Source: Dyella tabacisoli (GTDB lineage: Bacteria > Pseudomonadota > Gammaproteobacteria > Xanthomonadales > Rhodanobacteraceae). From it: a DNA stretch of 64,000 nucleotides. Position numbers and translations under genes: made by a program. The first letter of the stretch is position 1. Each line of letters opens with the position of its first letter. The stretch spans positions 196,848 to 260,847 of the forward strand of contig NZ_KZ857179.1 in NCBI RefSeq assembly GCF_003350925.1. Reading direction: 5' to 3'. Positions 27,245 to 35,389 of the stretch are shown here, one piece after another. The notes under the pieces are model-generated. The model was not told where the DNA came from, ran no database searches, and worked only from the letters and a program-made list of their open reading frames with translations.

Positions 27245-28888
27245 ATGCTCGATACGCTGACAACAAACGAAAACCACGGCACGGCGGTGCTCGATAGCGC
27301 CCATGTGGGCGACATCAAAGGGGCGCTGGGAACCATCGCCCAGAACGATACGGCCAGACGCAATAGTTGGGGAGCGCGCTGGCGAACCTTGCTGGCGATT
27401 CTCGGGCCTGGCCTGATCGTGATGGTGGGGGATAACGACGCCGGTGCCTTCAGCACCTATACCCAGGCCGGACAAAACTACGGCACGACCTTGCTGTGGA
27501 CATTGACGCTGCTGATCCCGGTGCTCTACGTGAATCAGGAAATGGTGCTGCGCCTAGGCACGGTGACCGGTGTCGGCCATGCCCGTTTGATTCTGGAACG
27601 GTTCGGCAAATTCTGGGGTGCGTTCAGCGTCATCGATTTATTCATACTCAACGCGTTGACCATCGTTACTGAATTCATCGGCATCAGCTTAGGGCTGGAT
27701 CATTTAGGCATTCCGCGCGGCTGGGGCGTGGCGGTGTCGGCGCTGCTCATCATCATGGCGGCCAGTACCGGTAATTTCCGGCGCTTCGAGCGGTTCTCGC
27801 TGATGTTGGTGGTGGGCAGCCTGTTGCTGATACCGGTGTTGGTGATGATCCACCCACCGCTAGGTCAGCTTTCGCATGATCTGGTCGTGCCGGGCATGCC
27901 CAAGGATGCGCCGCTGAGCGAAGTGATGCTGCTCATCATCGCCATCGTCGGTACCACCGTGGCGCCATGGCAGCTATTTTTTCAGCAGAGCTATGTCATC
28001 GACAAGCGCATCACGCCGCATTTCATGACCTACGAAAAAATCGACCTGGTCATCGGCATTGTGCTGGTGATTATCGGCGCCGTGGCGATGATGGGTTTCA
28101 GTGCCGCGACGTTCGCCGGAAAGCCCGAGGCGGGTCAGTTTGTCGATGCCGCGGCGGTAGCCGCCGGTGTGGCGAAATATGTCGGCGCAACCCCGGCGGC
28201 GCTGTTCTCGATTGCCCTGATCGATGCAAGCATCATCGGTGCGGCGGCGGTGTCGTTGTCCACGGCTTACGCGATTGGCGATGTGCTTTCACTGCGTCAT
28301 TCGTTGCATCGCAAACCCAAAGAGGCCAAAACGTTTTATAGCGTCTACGCCTTGTTGATCGCGATTGCGGCCGCGCTGGTACTGATCCCGAACGCACCGC
28401 TGGGCCTTATCACCAACGCCGTGCAGACCCTGGCTGGCGTGCTGTTGCCGGGAGCCTCGGTTTTCCTGCTGCTTCTTTGCAACGACAAGGCGGTACTGGG
28501 GCCTTGGGTGAACTCCAAGTACACCAATCTCTTTACCGGTGCCGTGGTTGCGATCCTGGTATTGCTATCGATCATTCTCACCGCGTCGGTGCTGTATCCA
28601 TCCATCACCAGTACACAGATTCTGGCGATTCTGATCGGCGGCATGGCGATGGCCGCGGTCGGCGCGGCGAGCATGGCGATCGTGCGTCGTGTGCGGGGCC
28701 TGCCCGCGGCCGAGGTCATCGACCGGACCGGTCGCGAACATTGGCGCATGCCACCGCTTGAGCAATTGCCGCCAGCACAGTTGAGCATGCGTCGGCGCCT
28801 GTGGCTGGGCGTGCTGCGCGCCTATCTGGCGGCGGCATTAATCATGACGATCATCAAGGTGACGCAGATGATTCTAGCCAAGCACTAA
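27245..28888 (+). CDS. Nramp-related divalent metal transporter with altered metal-site motifs
   Basis: 547 residues with about 11-12 membrane spans and an N-terminal cytoplasmic tail of about 45 residues. The LeuT-like fold and sequence belong to the Nramp family (ILGPGLIVMVGDNDAGAFSTYTQAGQNYG in helix 1; IVGTTVAPWQLFFQQSY in helix 6). Canonical Mn/Fe Nramps have DPGN in helix 1 and MPH in helix 6; here these read DNDAG and APW. Loss of the metal-binding Met is a feature of Nramp-related Mg2+ or Al3+ transporters, so the substrate may not be Mn or Fe. The porin downstream and the AdoMetDC-like gene upstream are on the same strand. Confidence 0.85.
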   Translation: MLDTLTTNENHGTAVLDSAHVGDIKGALGTIAQNDTARRNSWGARWRTLLAILGPGLIVMVGDNDAGAFSTYTQAGQNYGTTLLWTLTLLIPVLYVNQEMVLRLGTVTGVGHARLILERFGKFWGAFSVIDLFILNALTIVTEFIGISLGLDHLGIPRGWGVAVSALLIIMAASTGNFRRFERFSLMLVVGSLLLIPVLVMIHPPLGQLSHDLVVPGMPKDAPLSEVMLLIIAIVGTTVAPWQLFFQQSYVIDKRITPHFMTYEKIDLVIGIVLVIIGAVAMMGFSAATFAGKPEAGQFVDAAAVAAGVAKYVGATPAALFSIALIDASIIGAAAVSLSTAYAIGDVLSLRHSLHRKPKEAKTFYSVYALLIAIAAALVLIPNAPLGLITNAVQTLAGVLLPGASVFLLLLCNDKAVLGPWVNSKYTNLFTGAVVAILVLLSIILTASVLYPSITSTQILAILIGGMAMAAVGAASMAIVRRVRGLPAAEVIDRTGREHWRMPPLEQLPPAQLSMRRRLWLGVLRAYLAAALIMTIIKVTQMILAKH

Positions 28889-28918
28889 TACGCATAGACG
28901 TCTATTTGATTCATTACG

Positions 28919-28938
28919 CGCCGGTCGCACGACCGGCG
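28919..28938 (+). other. Intercistronic GC hairpin between transporter and porin
   Basis: CGCCGGTC and GACCGGCG pair over 8 bp with loop GCAC, 31 bases after the transporter stop. There is no T-run. It may protect the upstream message or attenuate read-through into the porin gene. Confidence 0.4.
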
Positions 28939-29044
28939 CGACGGACTCGCTTTGTCTGTCGACAGCGTATTCGTCAATGACTTCCGTTGCCAATCCTTCC
29001 ACTCCAATCCTTCCATCTTCAATCATGTTGTTTCAGGGGTTTGT

Positions 29045-30469
29045 ATGTTCAAGAAGTTCACGCCATATATGCACCGCGCCTTGTGGCTGGCGATAGCCGT
29101 CGGCTGCTATGGCACCGCCGCACAGGCACAAACGATCAGGGCCGATACCGCCATTGCATCCAATGACGACCGCGTGCCGGTGCCTGCCCGCGTCGCGCAA
29201 GCGACCGAAGAGGGCGATACCAGCGAGGACCGCTGGAGCGCACACGCGCAAAGCACCTATGTGTGGCAGCACAAGAACGCGTTCAGTGCGCCGTATAGCG
29301 GACCGCAAAGCCTGGGTACCAGGCCGGAGCACAGTTATACCTTCACCTTTACCGCCTATCTGGGGGCGCGCTTCTGGAAGGGTGGCGAGCTTTACGTCAA
29401 TCCCGAGGCGGTGCAGGGTCTGCCGCTGTCCGGCTTGTTCGGCCTGGCCAGTATTCAGAACGGGGAAATTCAAAAGAACGGCGGCACCACCCTGCGTGGC
29501 TATTACGCGCGCGCCTTTTTGCGGCAGACCTTCAATCTTGGTGGTGAGACATTTCATGTCGAGGCCGGTCCGAATCAACTGGCCAGCAACTATCAGCGTC
29601 AGCGCCTGGTTTTTACTGTCGGCAAGATCACCCAGACCGATATTTTCGAGAAGAGCAACTATGCCAATGATCCGCGCACGCAGTTTCTGAACTGGGCGCT
29701 GATTACCCATGGCGCCTGGGATTACGCCGCCGATGCCCGTGCCTACACCATCGGTGCGGCGGCCGAATTCTATTGGGACGACTGGGCGGTGCGCGTTGGG
29801 CGTTTCATGGAACCGAAAGTAGCTAACGGTCCCAAGCTCAACTATCAAATCGGCCGTTTTCATGGCGATCAATTCGAACTCGAACACGACCACAAAATCG
29901 GCGATTTGCCGGGCCTGGTCCGCGTGATGGTATTTCGCAACCGGGCTTTTGCCGGTAACTACCGCGACGCGATTAATGCGGCCCAGGTCAATGGCGGCGT
30001 GCCGGATGTAACCAGCGTGCGCAAGGATGCGAACAAGACCGGCTACGGCCTGAGCGTGGAACAGCGCATCACCGACGACATCGGTGTATTCGCACGTGCC
30101 AGTTATGCCGATGACAAGGTCGAGGAATATGCCTTCACCGAAATCGACAAAACGGTATCGGGCGGGATTTCCATCAAGGGCATTCGTTGGCAGCGTCCCG
30201 ATGACACGATCGGTATCGCTTTCTCATCGGCCGGCTTGAATCGGGATCATCGCGACTATCTCGCCGCGGGCGGGTTGGGCGGTTTTCTCGGTGACGGGCA
30301 ACTCAGCCGCTATGGACGCGAGAAAGCGCTGGAGATCTACTACAACTTCCAAATCGCCAAAGGCGTGCAATTCACCGCCGACTTTCAGCGTATTACCAAC
30401 CCCGGCTATAACGCGGATCGGCAAGGGCCGATTCAAATCATCGGTGGGCGGTTTCACGTAGAAATCTGA
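29045..30469 (+). CDS. OprB-family outer-membrane porin
   Basis: 474 residues from ATG 29045, chosen because AGGGG precedes it and a proper signal peptide follows (MFKKFTPYMHRALWLAIAV ... GTAAQA|QT). The mature protein has the carbohydrate-selective porin pattern: HAQSTYVWQHKNAFSAPYSG, EHSYTFTFTAYLGARFWKGGELYVNPE, then RLVFTVGKITQTDIFEKSNYANDPR, and a beta-strand end FHVEI. OprB relatives carry sugars, but the Bradyrhizobium Mn2+ channel MnoP belongs, as I recall, to the same broad group. Next to an Nramp-related transporter, an outer-membrane metal route is a reasonable inference, not proven. Confidence 0.82.
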   Translation: MFKKFTPYMHRALWLAIAVGCYGTAAQAQTIRADTAIASNDDRVPVPARVAQATEEGDTSEDRWSAHAQSTYVWQHKNAFSAPYSGPQSLGTRPEHSYTFTFTAYLGARFWKGGELYVNPEAVQGLPLSGLFGLASIQNGEIQKNGGTTLRGYYARAFLRQTFNLGGETFHVEAGPNQLASNYQRQRLVFTVGKITQTDIFEKSNYANDPRTQFLNWALITHGAWDYAADARAYTIGAAAEFYWDDWAVRVGRFMEPKVANGPKLNYQIGRFHGDQFELEHDHKIGDLPGLVRVMVFRNRAFAGNYRDAINAAQVNGGVPDVTSVRKDANKTGYGLSVEQRITDDIGVFARASYADDKVEEYAFTEIDKTVSGGISIKGIRWQRPDDTIGIAFSSAGLNRDHRDYLAAGGLGGFLGDGQLSRYGREKALEIYYNFQIAKGVQFTADFQRITNPGYNADRQGPIQIIGGRFHVEI

Positions 30470-30485
30470 AGCGGAAAGTCTCAGT

Positions 30486-30512
30486 CCGCTCCCTGCATGA
30501 GGCAGGGAGCGG
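30486..30512. terminator. Strong bidirectional stem-loop between convergent genes
   Basis: CCGCTCCCTGC (30486-30496) pairs perfectly with GCAGGGAGCGG (30502-30512), an 11-bp stem with loop ATGAG. It lies 17 bases after the porin stop and 79 bases from the end of the convergent DUF2167 gene, so it can serve both. There is no clear T-run. Confidence 0.6.
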
Positions 30513-30590
30513 TCCTAAGAGCCTGAACTTCAAAAGCGGCGGGTCAGCATGGGGCCCTCGTGGCGTGTCGCGGCCAGAAGGCGCTAAACC

Positions 30591-31529
30591 TCAGGTGCTC
30601 TTGTTGCGCTTGAACAGCTTGGCAAAAAAGCCGCCGATCGCAGCGATGCCGATCAGCAGGAATTTCTTCAAGCCAAGCAGGATCAAGCCGAGCTTGGCAA
30701 ACAGGCCCGCCTTGGCGGCAATACCGCCGGCAACCAGGGCGCCGATGCCGTAGGCGGCAAGTTTGTCGGTGCTGGAGTTGTAGTCGGCATAGCGCTGACC
30801 TTGATCGAATTCGGTCATGGCCAACACTTGCGGCATGTCGGCGCGAACCTTATTGAGCTGATCGATCGGTGCGACGGCATTGAGCGACAAATAGCCCTGA
30901 CGGCCGAGTACGCGAATCGCATAGTTCAGCGAGTGGCCGTCTTCGGCACCGTTGCTTTTCTTGAACTTCAGGTCGCGTGCCCAATACAGCTTGTGCGATG
31001 CGGCGTCGTAATGCGGCGGCTCGGCCCAGCCGACCAATTCGATGGCTGGATAACCTTGTTTGATGCGCTCGGGATTCTCTTCTTCGGCGCCCTTCTGCAT
31101 GTCTTTGAGCATGTCGCTGTAGTCGATCTTGGCGGCATCGGCATCGGACACGTAGCCTTCGTCGGTATAGCTGACTACCACCGCCCAGGCATCGCCATCC
31201 AGCAGCACCTTGGGGTCGGTGCCGGGCAAGATCATGCCAAGCACATCGCTGTCGGGCGGGTTGCCCCAAAGCTCGTTCAACACGCGTTGCGCATCCGTGG
31301 CGCGCAAAAAGCTATAGCCGGGTGCGAGCTTCAGCGAGGCCTGTGCCTTGGTGATGCTGACCGTGCCGGTTTGCAGTTGCAGCGATTTGAGAAAAGCATC
31401 GGTCTTGGCCGATTCATCGGCAGCGGCAGCCGGGGTTGCGGCATCGTCTGCCATGGCAATGGTCGGCCATGGCGTCAGCGCGAAGGCAGCCAGCAGGCAC
31501 AGGGCTGGCAAGAAACGTGGGCGTGTCAT
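30591..31529 (-). CDS. DUF2167 membrane-anchored exported protein
   Basis: 312 residues from ATG 31529 (AGGATCC upstream; signal MTRPRFLPALCLLAAFAL ... AMADD). The body matches DUF2167: GTVSITKAQASLKLAPGYSFL, DVLGMILP, WAVVVSYTDEGYVSDADAAKID, then LNYAIRVLGRQGYLSLNAV. The C-terminus has hydrophobic helices (AAYGIGALVAGGIAAKAGLFAKLGLILLGLKKFLLIGIAAIGGFF) and a basic tail, so it is probably anchored in the inner membrane with its domain in the periplasm. The function is unknown. It follows a small secreted protein gene by 38 bp on the same strand. Confidence 0.85.
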   Translation of the reverse strand: MTRPRFLPALCLLAAFALTPWPTIAMADDAATPAAAADESAKTDAFLKSLQLQTGTVSITKAQASLKLAPGYSFLRATDAQRVLNELWGNPPDSDVLGMILPGTDPKVLLDGDAWAVVVSYTDEGYVSDADAAKIDYSDMLKDMQKGAEEENPERIKQGYPAIELVGWAEPPHYDAASHKLYWARDLKFKKSNGAEDGHSLNYAIRVLGRQGYLSLNAVAPIDQLNKVRADMPQVLAMTEFDQGQRYADYNSSTDKLAAYGIGALVAGGIAAKAGLFAKLGLILLGLKKFLLIGIAAIGGFFAKLFKRNKST

Positions 31530-31567
31530 GAGGATCCTATCGTCCGTTGAAGAGGGTTTATGGCAAG

Positions 31568-32029
31568 TCACTTTGCGTTTTCGGCCAGCGTCAGCGTGAA
31601 AAAGTCTTCGCCGGCCTGAAGTGATACGAGGTAGTTATGGTTGAGTTTCATCATCAGCTTGGAGCCATTGATAGGGTCCTTTTCAAGATCCACTTCGGAC
31701 AGAATGATTTTCTGACTTTCGTGGTCCACGTCGATGACTTGATAGCCGTGCGCATGCGCGTAGCTTTCCACCAGCTTGATAAGGGCGTCGGGCGTCAGCT
31801 TGGTCTGGGCGATGTAGTTGAAGTTCACCAGCCGGGTGGTGTTGAAGCCAGGCTCTTCCTGACTGTCCAGCCACTTGGTGACGCCCAGTTCGCTGGCCGG
31901 TACAAACCATGCTGGATAGGCGGCTGGCGCCTTGTGATTGTAGAGCGGGCTGTCTTGCGCGACGGCTGGTGCGACGAAGGCGACAAACAGCATTACGGCG
32001 GCTACTAAGCCGCCAAAACGCGAACGCAT
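31568..32029 (-). CDS. Small secreted hypothetical protein upstream of the DUF2167 gene
   Basis: 153 residues with a clear signal peptide (MRSRFGGLVAAVMLFVAFVAPAVAQ|D). The mature domain of about 128 residues alternates short beta strands (QKIILSEVDLE, YLVSLQAGEDFFTLTLA) and one helix (TPDALIKLVESYAHAHGYQVI). I recognise no named family. Its position and spacing suggest an operon and a shared envelope role with the DUF2167 protein. A ribosome-binding-like AGGGGAAT lies before the ATG. Confidence 0.75.
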   Translation of the reverse strand: MRSRFGGLVAAVMLFVAFVAPAVAQDSPLYNHKAPAAYPAWFVPASELGVTKWLDSQEEPGFNTTRLVNFNYIAQTKLTPDALIKLVESYAHAHGYQVIDVDHESQKIILSEVDLEKDPINGSKLMMKLNHNYLVSLQAGEDFFTLTLAENAK

Positions 32030-32154
32030 GGATGAATTCCCCTGGAAAATGAACGCCGCATGTTAAACCACGCGCGTGCGGCCTGCATGATACGACTGGT
32101 TTGTTTACGCCGAGCTTGCAGGGCATTAGTTTTTTAGTGGTCGCGCTCAGCAAT

Positions 32155-32184
32155 AAAAAGCCCGGCCATCACTGACCGGGCTTT
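32155..32184 (-). terminator. Rho-independent terminator of the DUF3300 gene
   Basis: Read leftwards: AAAGCCCGG (complement of 32176-32184), loop TCAGTGATGG, CCGGGCTTT, then a T-run (TTTTTATTG). The 9-bp stem plus T-run is a classic intrinsic terminator 27 bases after the stop at 32211. Confidence 0.8.
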
Positions 32185-32210
32185 GCAGGTTTGGCGCATT
32201 GCCGCCCAGA

Positions 32211-34202
32211 TTATTTGTGCGAGTCGTCCGCTTTTGGATGGTGCGCTGGTTCCTGGGCCTTTTGCGGCCTGTTTTGTTCTGCCGGGTGGTTTTCATGCGG
32301 CGGCGGTGGCGGTGGCGGAGCCTGGCGCGGAGCCGCCGGCGGGGCTTGCGGACGAGGTGCTTCCTGCGGGGGCGGTTCGTGCCTTACCGGCGGCGCCTGC
32401 TGCATGCGTTCAATAGGCTGCGGACGCGGCTGGGGTGGTGCGGCGCGCTCGAAAGGTTGTGGGCGTGGCGGGAGTGGTGCGGCGTGTTCGATCGGTTGCG
32501 GGCGCGGCAGAGGCGCCGCAGTGTGGATCGGCGCGACGGCAGGTAGCATCTGCATCGAATTTTGATGCGGTGCCGGGGCCGGCACATGATTATTGGCGGT
32601 CTCGTTCAGCCGATTATGAGCGGGCTCATTGCGCAAGGCCGGTTGGATTTGCGGCATGGCGTGAGGCTGCTGCGCCATTTGATTCGGAGTCTGATTCGGA
32701 GTCGCCGGCGGCGGCGCCGGATGGAAGCTGGCCAAGGCATGCGGTGCCGCTTGCGGCGTGACCGCGCGTGCACTGTTCAACATCATCGCGGGGTTTTTGG
32801 CCGCGTTGAAATTAGGCATGGTCATGGGCATGGTCATGTGACCGGGCTGCACCTGTGCATGTGCGGGCTGACCGGGCTGTGCCTGTACCAGCGCGGGCGG
32901 TGCTTGCACCGGAGCAACTGGGGTGGGCGCGCGGCCGAGGAAGTTGTGATTGTTGATCTGCTGGTTGTTGACGTTGTTCGTTACGTTGTGATTTTGCAGC
33001 AACGGGTTGCGGCTGTTGTCGATGTTATTGACCGTGTTGTTCGCGTTATTGAAGGTGTTGCGGTTGTTGTTGATGGTGCCGTTGTTATTAACCGTATTGT
33101 GGTTATTGTTGATGGTACCGCTGTTATTGACCGTGACGTTGCGGTTATTGCTGTTGATATTATTGTTGTTGCCGTTGATGTTATTGGTAGTGTAACGATT
33201 GATTATGGTGGTCGAGCGCGAGACATAGGTCTGGTTGTTGTAAACCACCGCCGGCCGCTGCCAATCGCCGCCGCCGCCGTTATAGCCACCACCACCGCCC
33301 CAGTTCATGCCCCAGGAATGCCAGCCGCCGCCATCGCGCCAGCCGTCATCGTCGTGATGGTGATGCTCCAGCAGCGCACCCACCACGATGCCGACACCAA
33401 AACTCAATGCACCCGCCGCCACCACGTCGCCGGTGTCATAAGACGGGCGTACGTAGCGGTAGCTGGGATAGGTCACGATCTCTTCGCCATACACTGTTTC
33501 CGGGTCGTAGCTGGGCACATAGACCGTGTCCGGTTGCGCCGGCTCGATTTCGATCACTCTTTCAGGCGCGGGTACTACGGTCGGCCCGGCGTAGACCGGT
33601 GGATAGTTATCGCTCGGGACATAGGCGGGCTGCTGCGCGGCCACGGCCACCGGTTGAGTGTTTACCCGCAGGTGCGACGAATTGCGCAGGCTACCGTGCG
33701 CGGTGGCGCGCTGGCGCATGACCTGGATCGCATTGAGTACGTCCGTGGGGTCGTTGACATAGGCTTCGCCCAACGCCTTGGTCCAGTCCGCGTTCTGCGC
33801 CATCTGGTCGAGCACCGAAGGAAACAAGGTCAGTCCCTTCACGCTGGTATCCCAGGGCTGCGGATCGACCGCCGCCTGCAGCAGGGTGCCCTTCAAGTTC
33901 GGATTGCGTGTGAGCAGGTTGTCCGCCGCGGTGATCTGGTCCGGGTAAGTCGAGCCGGCCAGCACCTGCGCCACCAGCTTGTCCGGGAACAGCGCGATCG
34001 GTGCCACCAACTGGTAGAGCTGATCGGCCGATGGTGGTGTATAGGCCGGTGGCTGTTGCGCCGCGTTGGCTACCGGCGCCGTGCTTGCCGGAGCGGGTCC
34101 TGCCGGCGCTGGTGCCGGCTGCTGATTGCAGCCGACCAGGCCCAGCGTGCCTACACAAAGGCTAGCGCCGAGTGCCATGCCGAGAAAACGTTGAGTACTC
34201 AC
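32211..34202 (-). CDS. DUF3300 lipoprotein with Asn-rich and Pro/His-rich tail
   Basis: 663 residues from a GTG at 34202, preceded by GGAG at about nine bases. A signal with lipobox follows (LGMALGASLCVGTLGLVGC|NQQ). The DUF3300 domain is at about 60-240 (LYQLVAPIALFPDKLVAQVLAGSTYPDQI, NPNLKGTLLQAAVDPQPWDTSVKGLT). After YVPSYDPETVYG come a membrane-like segment (VVAAGALSFGVGIVVGALLEHHHHDDD) and a Gly/Trp-rich part. Next is an Asn-rich tract (about 365-430, units such as NNNGTINNN) and a long Pro/Gln/His tail. DUF3300 has no known function. The His cluster could bind metal (inference). The start could also be the ATG eight codons later. Confidence 0.8.
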   Translation of the reverse strand: MSTQRFLGMALGASLCVGTLGLVGCNQQPAPAPAGPAPASTAPVANAAQQPPAYTPPSADQLYQLVAPIALFPDKLVAQVLAGSTYPDQITAADNLLTRNPNLKGTLLQAAVDPQPWDTSVKGLTLFPSVLDQMAQNADWTKALGEAYVNDPTDVLNAIQVMRQRATAHGSLRNSSHLRVNTQPVAVAAQQPAYVPSDNYPPVYAGPTVVPAPERVIEIEPAQPDTVYVPSYDPETVYGEEIVTYPSYRYVRPSYDTGDVVAAGALSFGVGIVVGALLEHHHHDDDGWRDGGGWHSWGMNWGGGGGYNGGGGDWQRPAVVYNNQTYVSRSTTIINRYTTNNINGNNNNINSNNRNVTVNNSGTINNNHNTVNNNGTINNNRNTFNNANNTVNNIDNSRNPLLQNHNVTNNVNNQQINNHNFLGRAPTPVAPVQAPPALVQAQPGQPAHAQVQPGHMTMPMTMPNFNAAKNPAMMLNSARAVTPQAAPHALASFHPAPPPATPNQTPNQMAQQPHAMPQIQPALRNEPAHNRLNETANNHVPAPAPHQNSMQMLPAVAPIHTAAPLPRPQPIEHAAPLPPRPQPFERAAPPQPRPQPIERMQQAPPVRHEPPPQEAPRPQAPPAAPRQAPPPPPPPHENHPAEQNRPQKAQEPAHHPKADDSHK

Positions 34203-34265
34203 TGGGAATGACTCCGGGTTGTAGCGCAATGTGGAAAGGCTTGGGTGATTTCTTGCGAACAGCAC

Positions 34266-34683
34266 GTGCGGTAATAAATGCAGAAGCTATTTTTTGTTAA
34301 TAAAAAATAACGTTTGCCATGTCGTTTTTCTTGCCCCTTGTTACGGCCCGAGTATGCCCACGACTAGCCAGTCATTGGCGTAATACGGGATAAATCCGCC
34401 ATCGTTTTTTGTATCGCATAAGCATGCAGTCAGGTTGGCTGGGCATGTGCGGACAAACTATCGCGGATGAGGGGAGCGATAACGCGCGGGCATCTGATGT
34501 GTTGACATGGTGTGCGGGAGATTAGGGAATGCTTAGGGGCGTTGGGGTGTGGTTCGCTCGGGGGTATTTGGTGGTGCTGGGGTGGTCGTGGTTTGGTTGT
34601 GATGTTTTTTCCTTCTATTGGCTGTGTGTCGGTGGAATTTGTTTTGCCGTTTAGACGGCTAATTAGTGGTGTGGCTAGGTTGT
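34266..34683. other. Upstream region of the DUF3300 gene, no gene seen
   Basis: There is no credible coding region. The part near the gene is A/T-rich and contains an 8-bp palindrome TATTTTTT / AAAAAATA (34288-34309), which may hold the promoter of the leftward gene. The part 34510-34680 is strikingly G/T-rich on the plus strand and runs into the first multi-hairpin repeat. An open frame on the minus strand (34430-35047) crosses the repeat and has no family features. Confidence 0.5.
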
Positions 34684-34990
34684 CGCCTGCGGCGGGCTTT
34701 CGAACCCCTGCCGGGGCCCGAGTCACTTTTCTTTGCTTGCTCAAAGAAAAGTAACCAAAAGAAAGAGCACCCCGATGCAGCGCTCTCCGGGCATCCTGCC
34801 CTACGAGTGCGTGAGGCTTGACCGGGCTTTTCGACAGGGCTTCCTGCCCTGGCGAAAAGGCATCGACATCCGTGTCGATGCCCCTGCGGGCCTGTCGTCC
34901 AAGCCTCACCGCTGCAAAGGGGCCCCGAAGAGCAGCGCGCGTCCTGCGCGCACTCAGGTGCGACTGCACGCAGTCGCCGATGAATGAGAG
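34684..34990 (+). repeat. Multi-hairpin dispersed repeat, copy 1
   Basis: Element orientation is defined from CGCCTGCGGCGGGCTTTCG at the left. Helices: H0 CCCC/GGGG (34705-34716); H1 ACTTTTCTTTG/CAAAGAAAAGT (34725-34752); H2 GTGAGGCTTG/CAAGCCTCAC (34811-34820 with 34900-34909), enclosing H3 CTTTTCG-CAGGGC/GCCCTG-CGAAAAG (34827-34859) and H4 GCATCGACA/TGTCGATGC (34860-34881). The right end diverges from other copies after GGGGCCCC (near 34920). H2 and H3 differ from copies 3-6 but remain paired. Confidence 0.85.
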
Positions 34991-35004
34991 GGTGAGGCAG
35001 CGTG

Positions 35005-35105
35005 GCTCCCTCCCCTGCTCGCAGGGGAGGGTTGGGGAGGGGTTCAATCTTGCGGCAAGGTTGCACCCCCTCCCAGCCTCCCCCTAGTAGGGGGAGGGGC
35101 AAAAG
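35005..35105. repeat. Two REP-like palindromes between repeat copies 1 and 2
   Basis: CCCTCCCCTGC/GCAGGGGAGGG at about 35008-35031, then CCCCCTCCCAGCCTCCCCCTA with AGGGGGAGGGG at about 35066-35099. The first matches the palindrome before gspK; the second matches those at 57.6 and 60.6 kb. They lie in the centre of an inverted pair of multi-hairpin elements. Confidence 0.7.
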
Positions 35106-35123
35106 CGGCGCGAGCAGCGGCTT

Positions 35124-35374
35124 TTGACGTTGCTCTTGACCTTGGGGCCCCTGTGCGTCGGTGAGGGTCGGACGATCAGGCCCGCAGGGGCATCGACAGG
35201 GATGTCGATGCCTTTTCGCCAGGGCAGGAAGCCCTGTCGAAAAGCCCGGCCGGCCCTCACGTACCCGAAGGGCGACTCACCGGGGTGCTCTTTCTTTTGG
35301 TTACTTTTCTTTGAGCAAGCAAAGAAAAGTGACTCGGACCCCGGCAGGGGTTCGAAAGCCCGCCGCAGGCGAAC
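35124..35374 (-). repeat. Multi-hairpin dispersed repeat, copy 2 (inverted)
   Basis: Reverse-orientation copy. H1 ACTTTTCTTTG/CAAAGAAAAGT at 35303-35330. H4 GGCATCGACA/TGTCGATGCC and H3 with CAGGGC/GCCCTG are of the copy-1 types. H2 pairs GTGAGGGTCGG (35161-35171) with CCGGCCCTCAC (35250-35260), with one T-G wobble in the plus-strand reading. H0 reads ACCCC/GGGGT in element orientation. It ends 16 bases from the dbpA stop codon. Confidence 0.85.
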
Positions 35375-35389
35375 AACCTAGCGATACCC

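Noticed and set aside
34430-35047. A 205-codon open frame on the minus strand, plus similar frames in all six multi-hairpin repeats giving peptides such as SFGYFSLSKQRKVTR
   Set aside because: Differences between copies preserve base pairing rather than codons. H3 is 17 bases between outer arms in copies 1-2 but 18 in the others, which shifts the frame. There is no ribosome binding site. I treat these as non-coding repeats.
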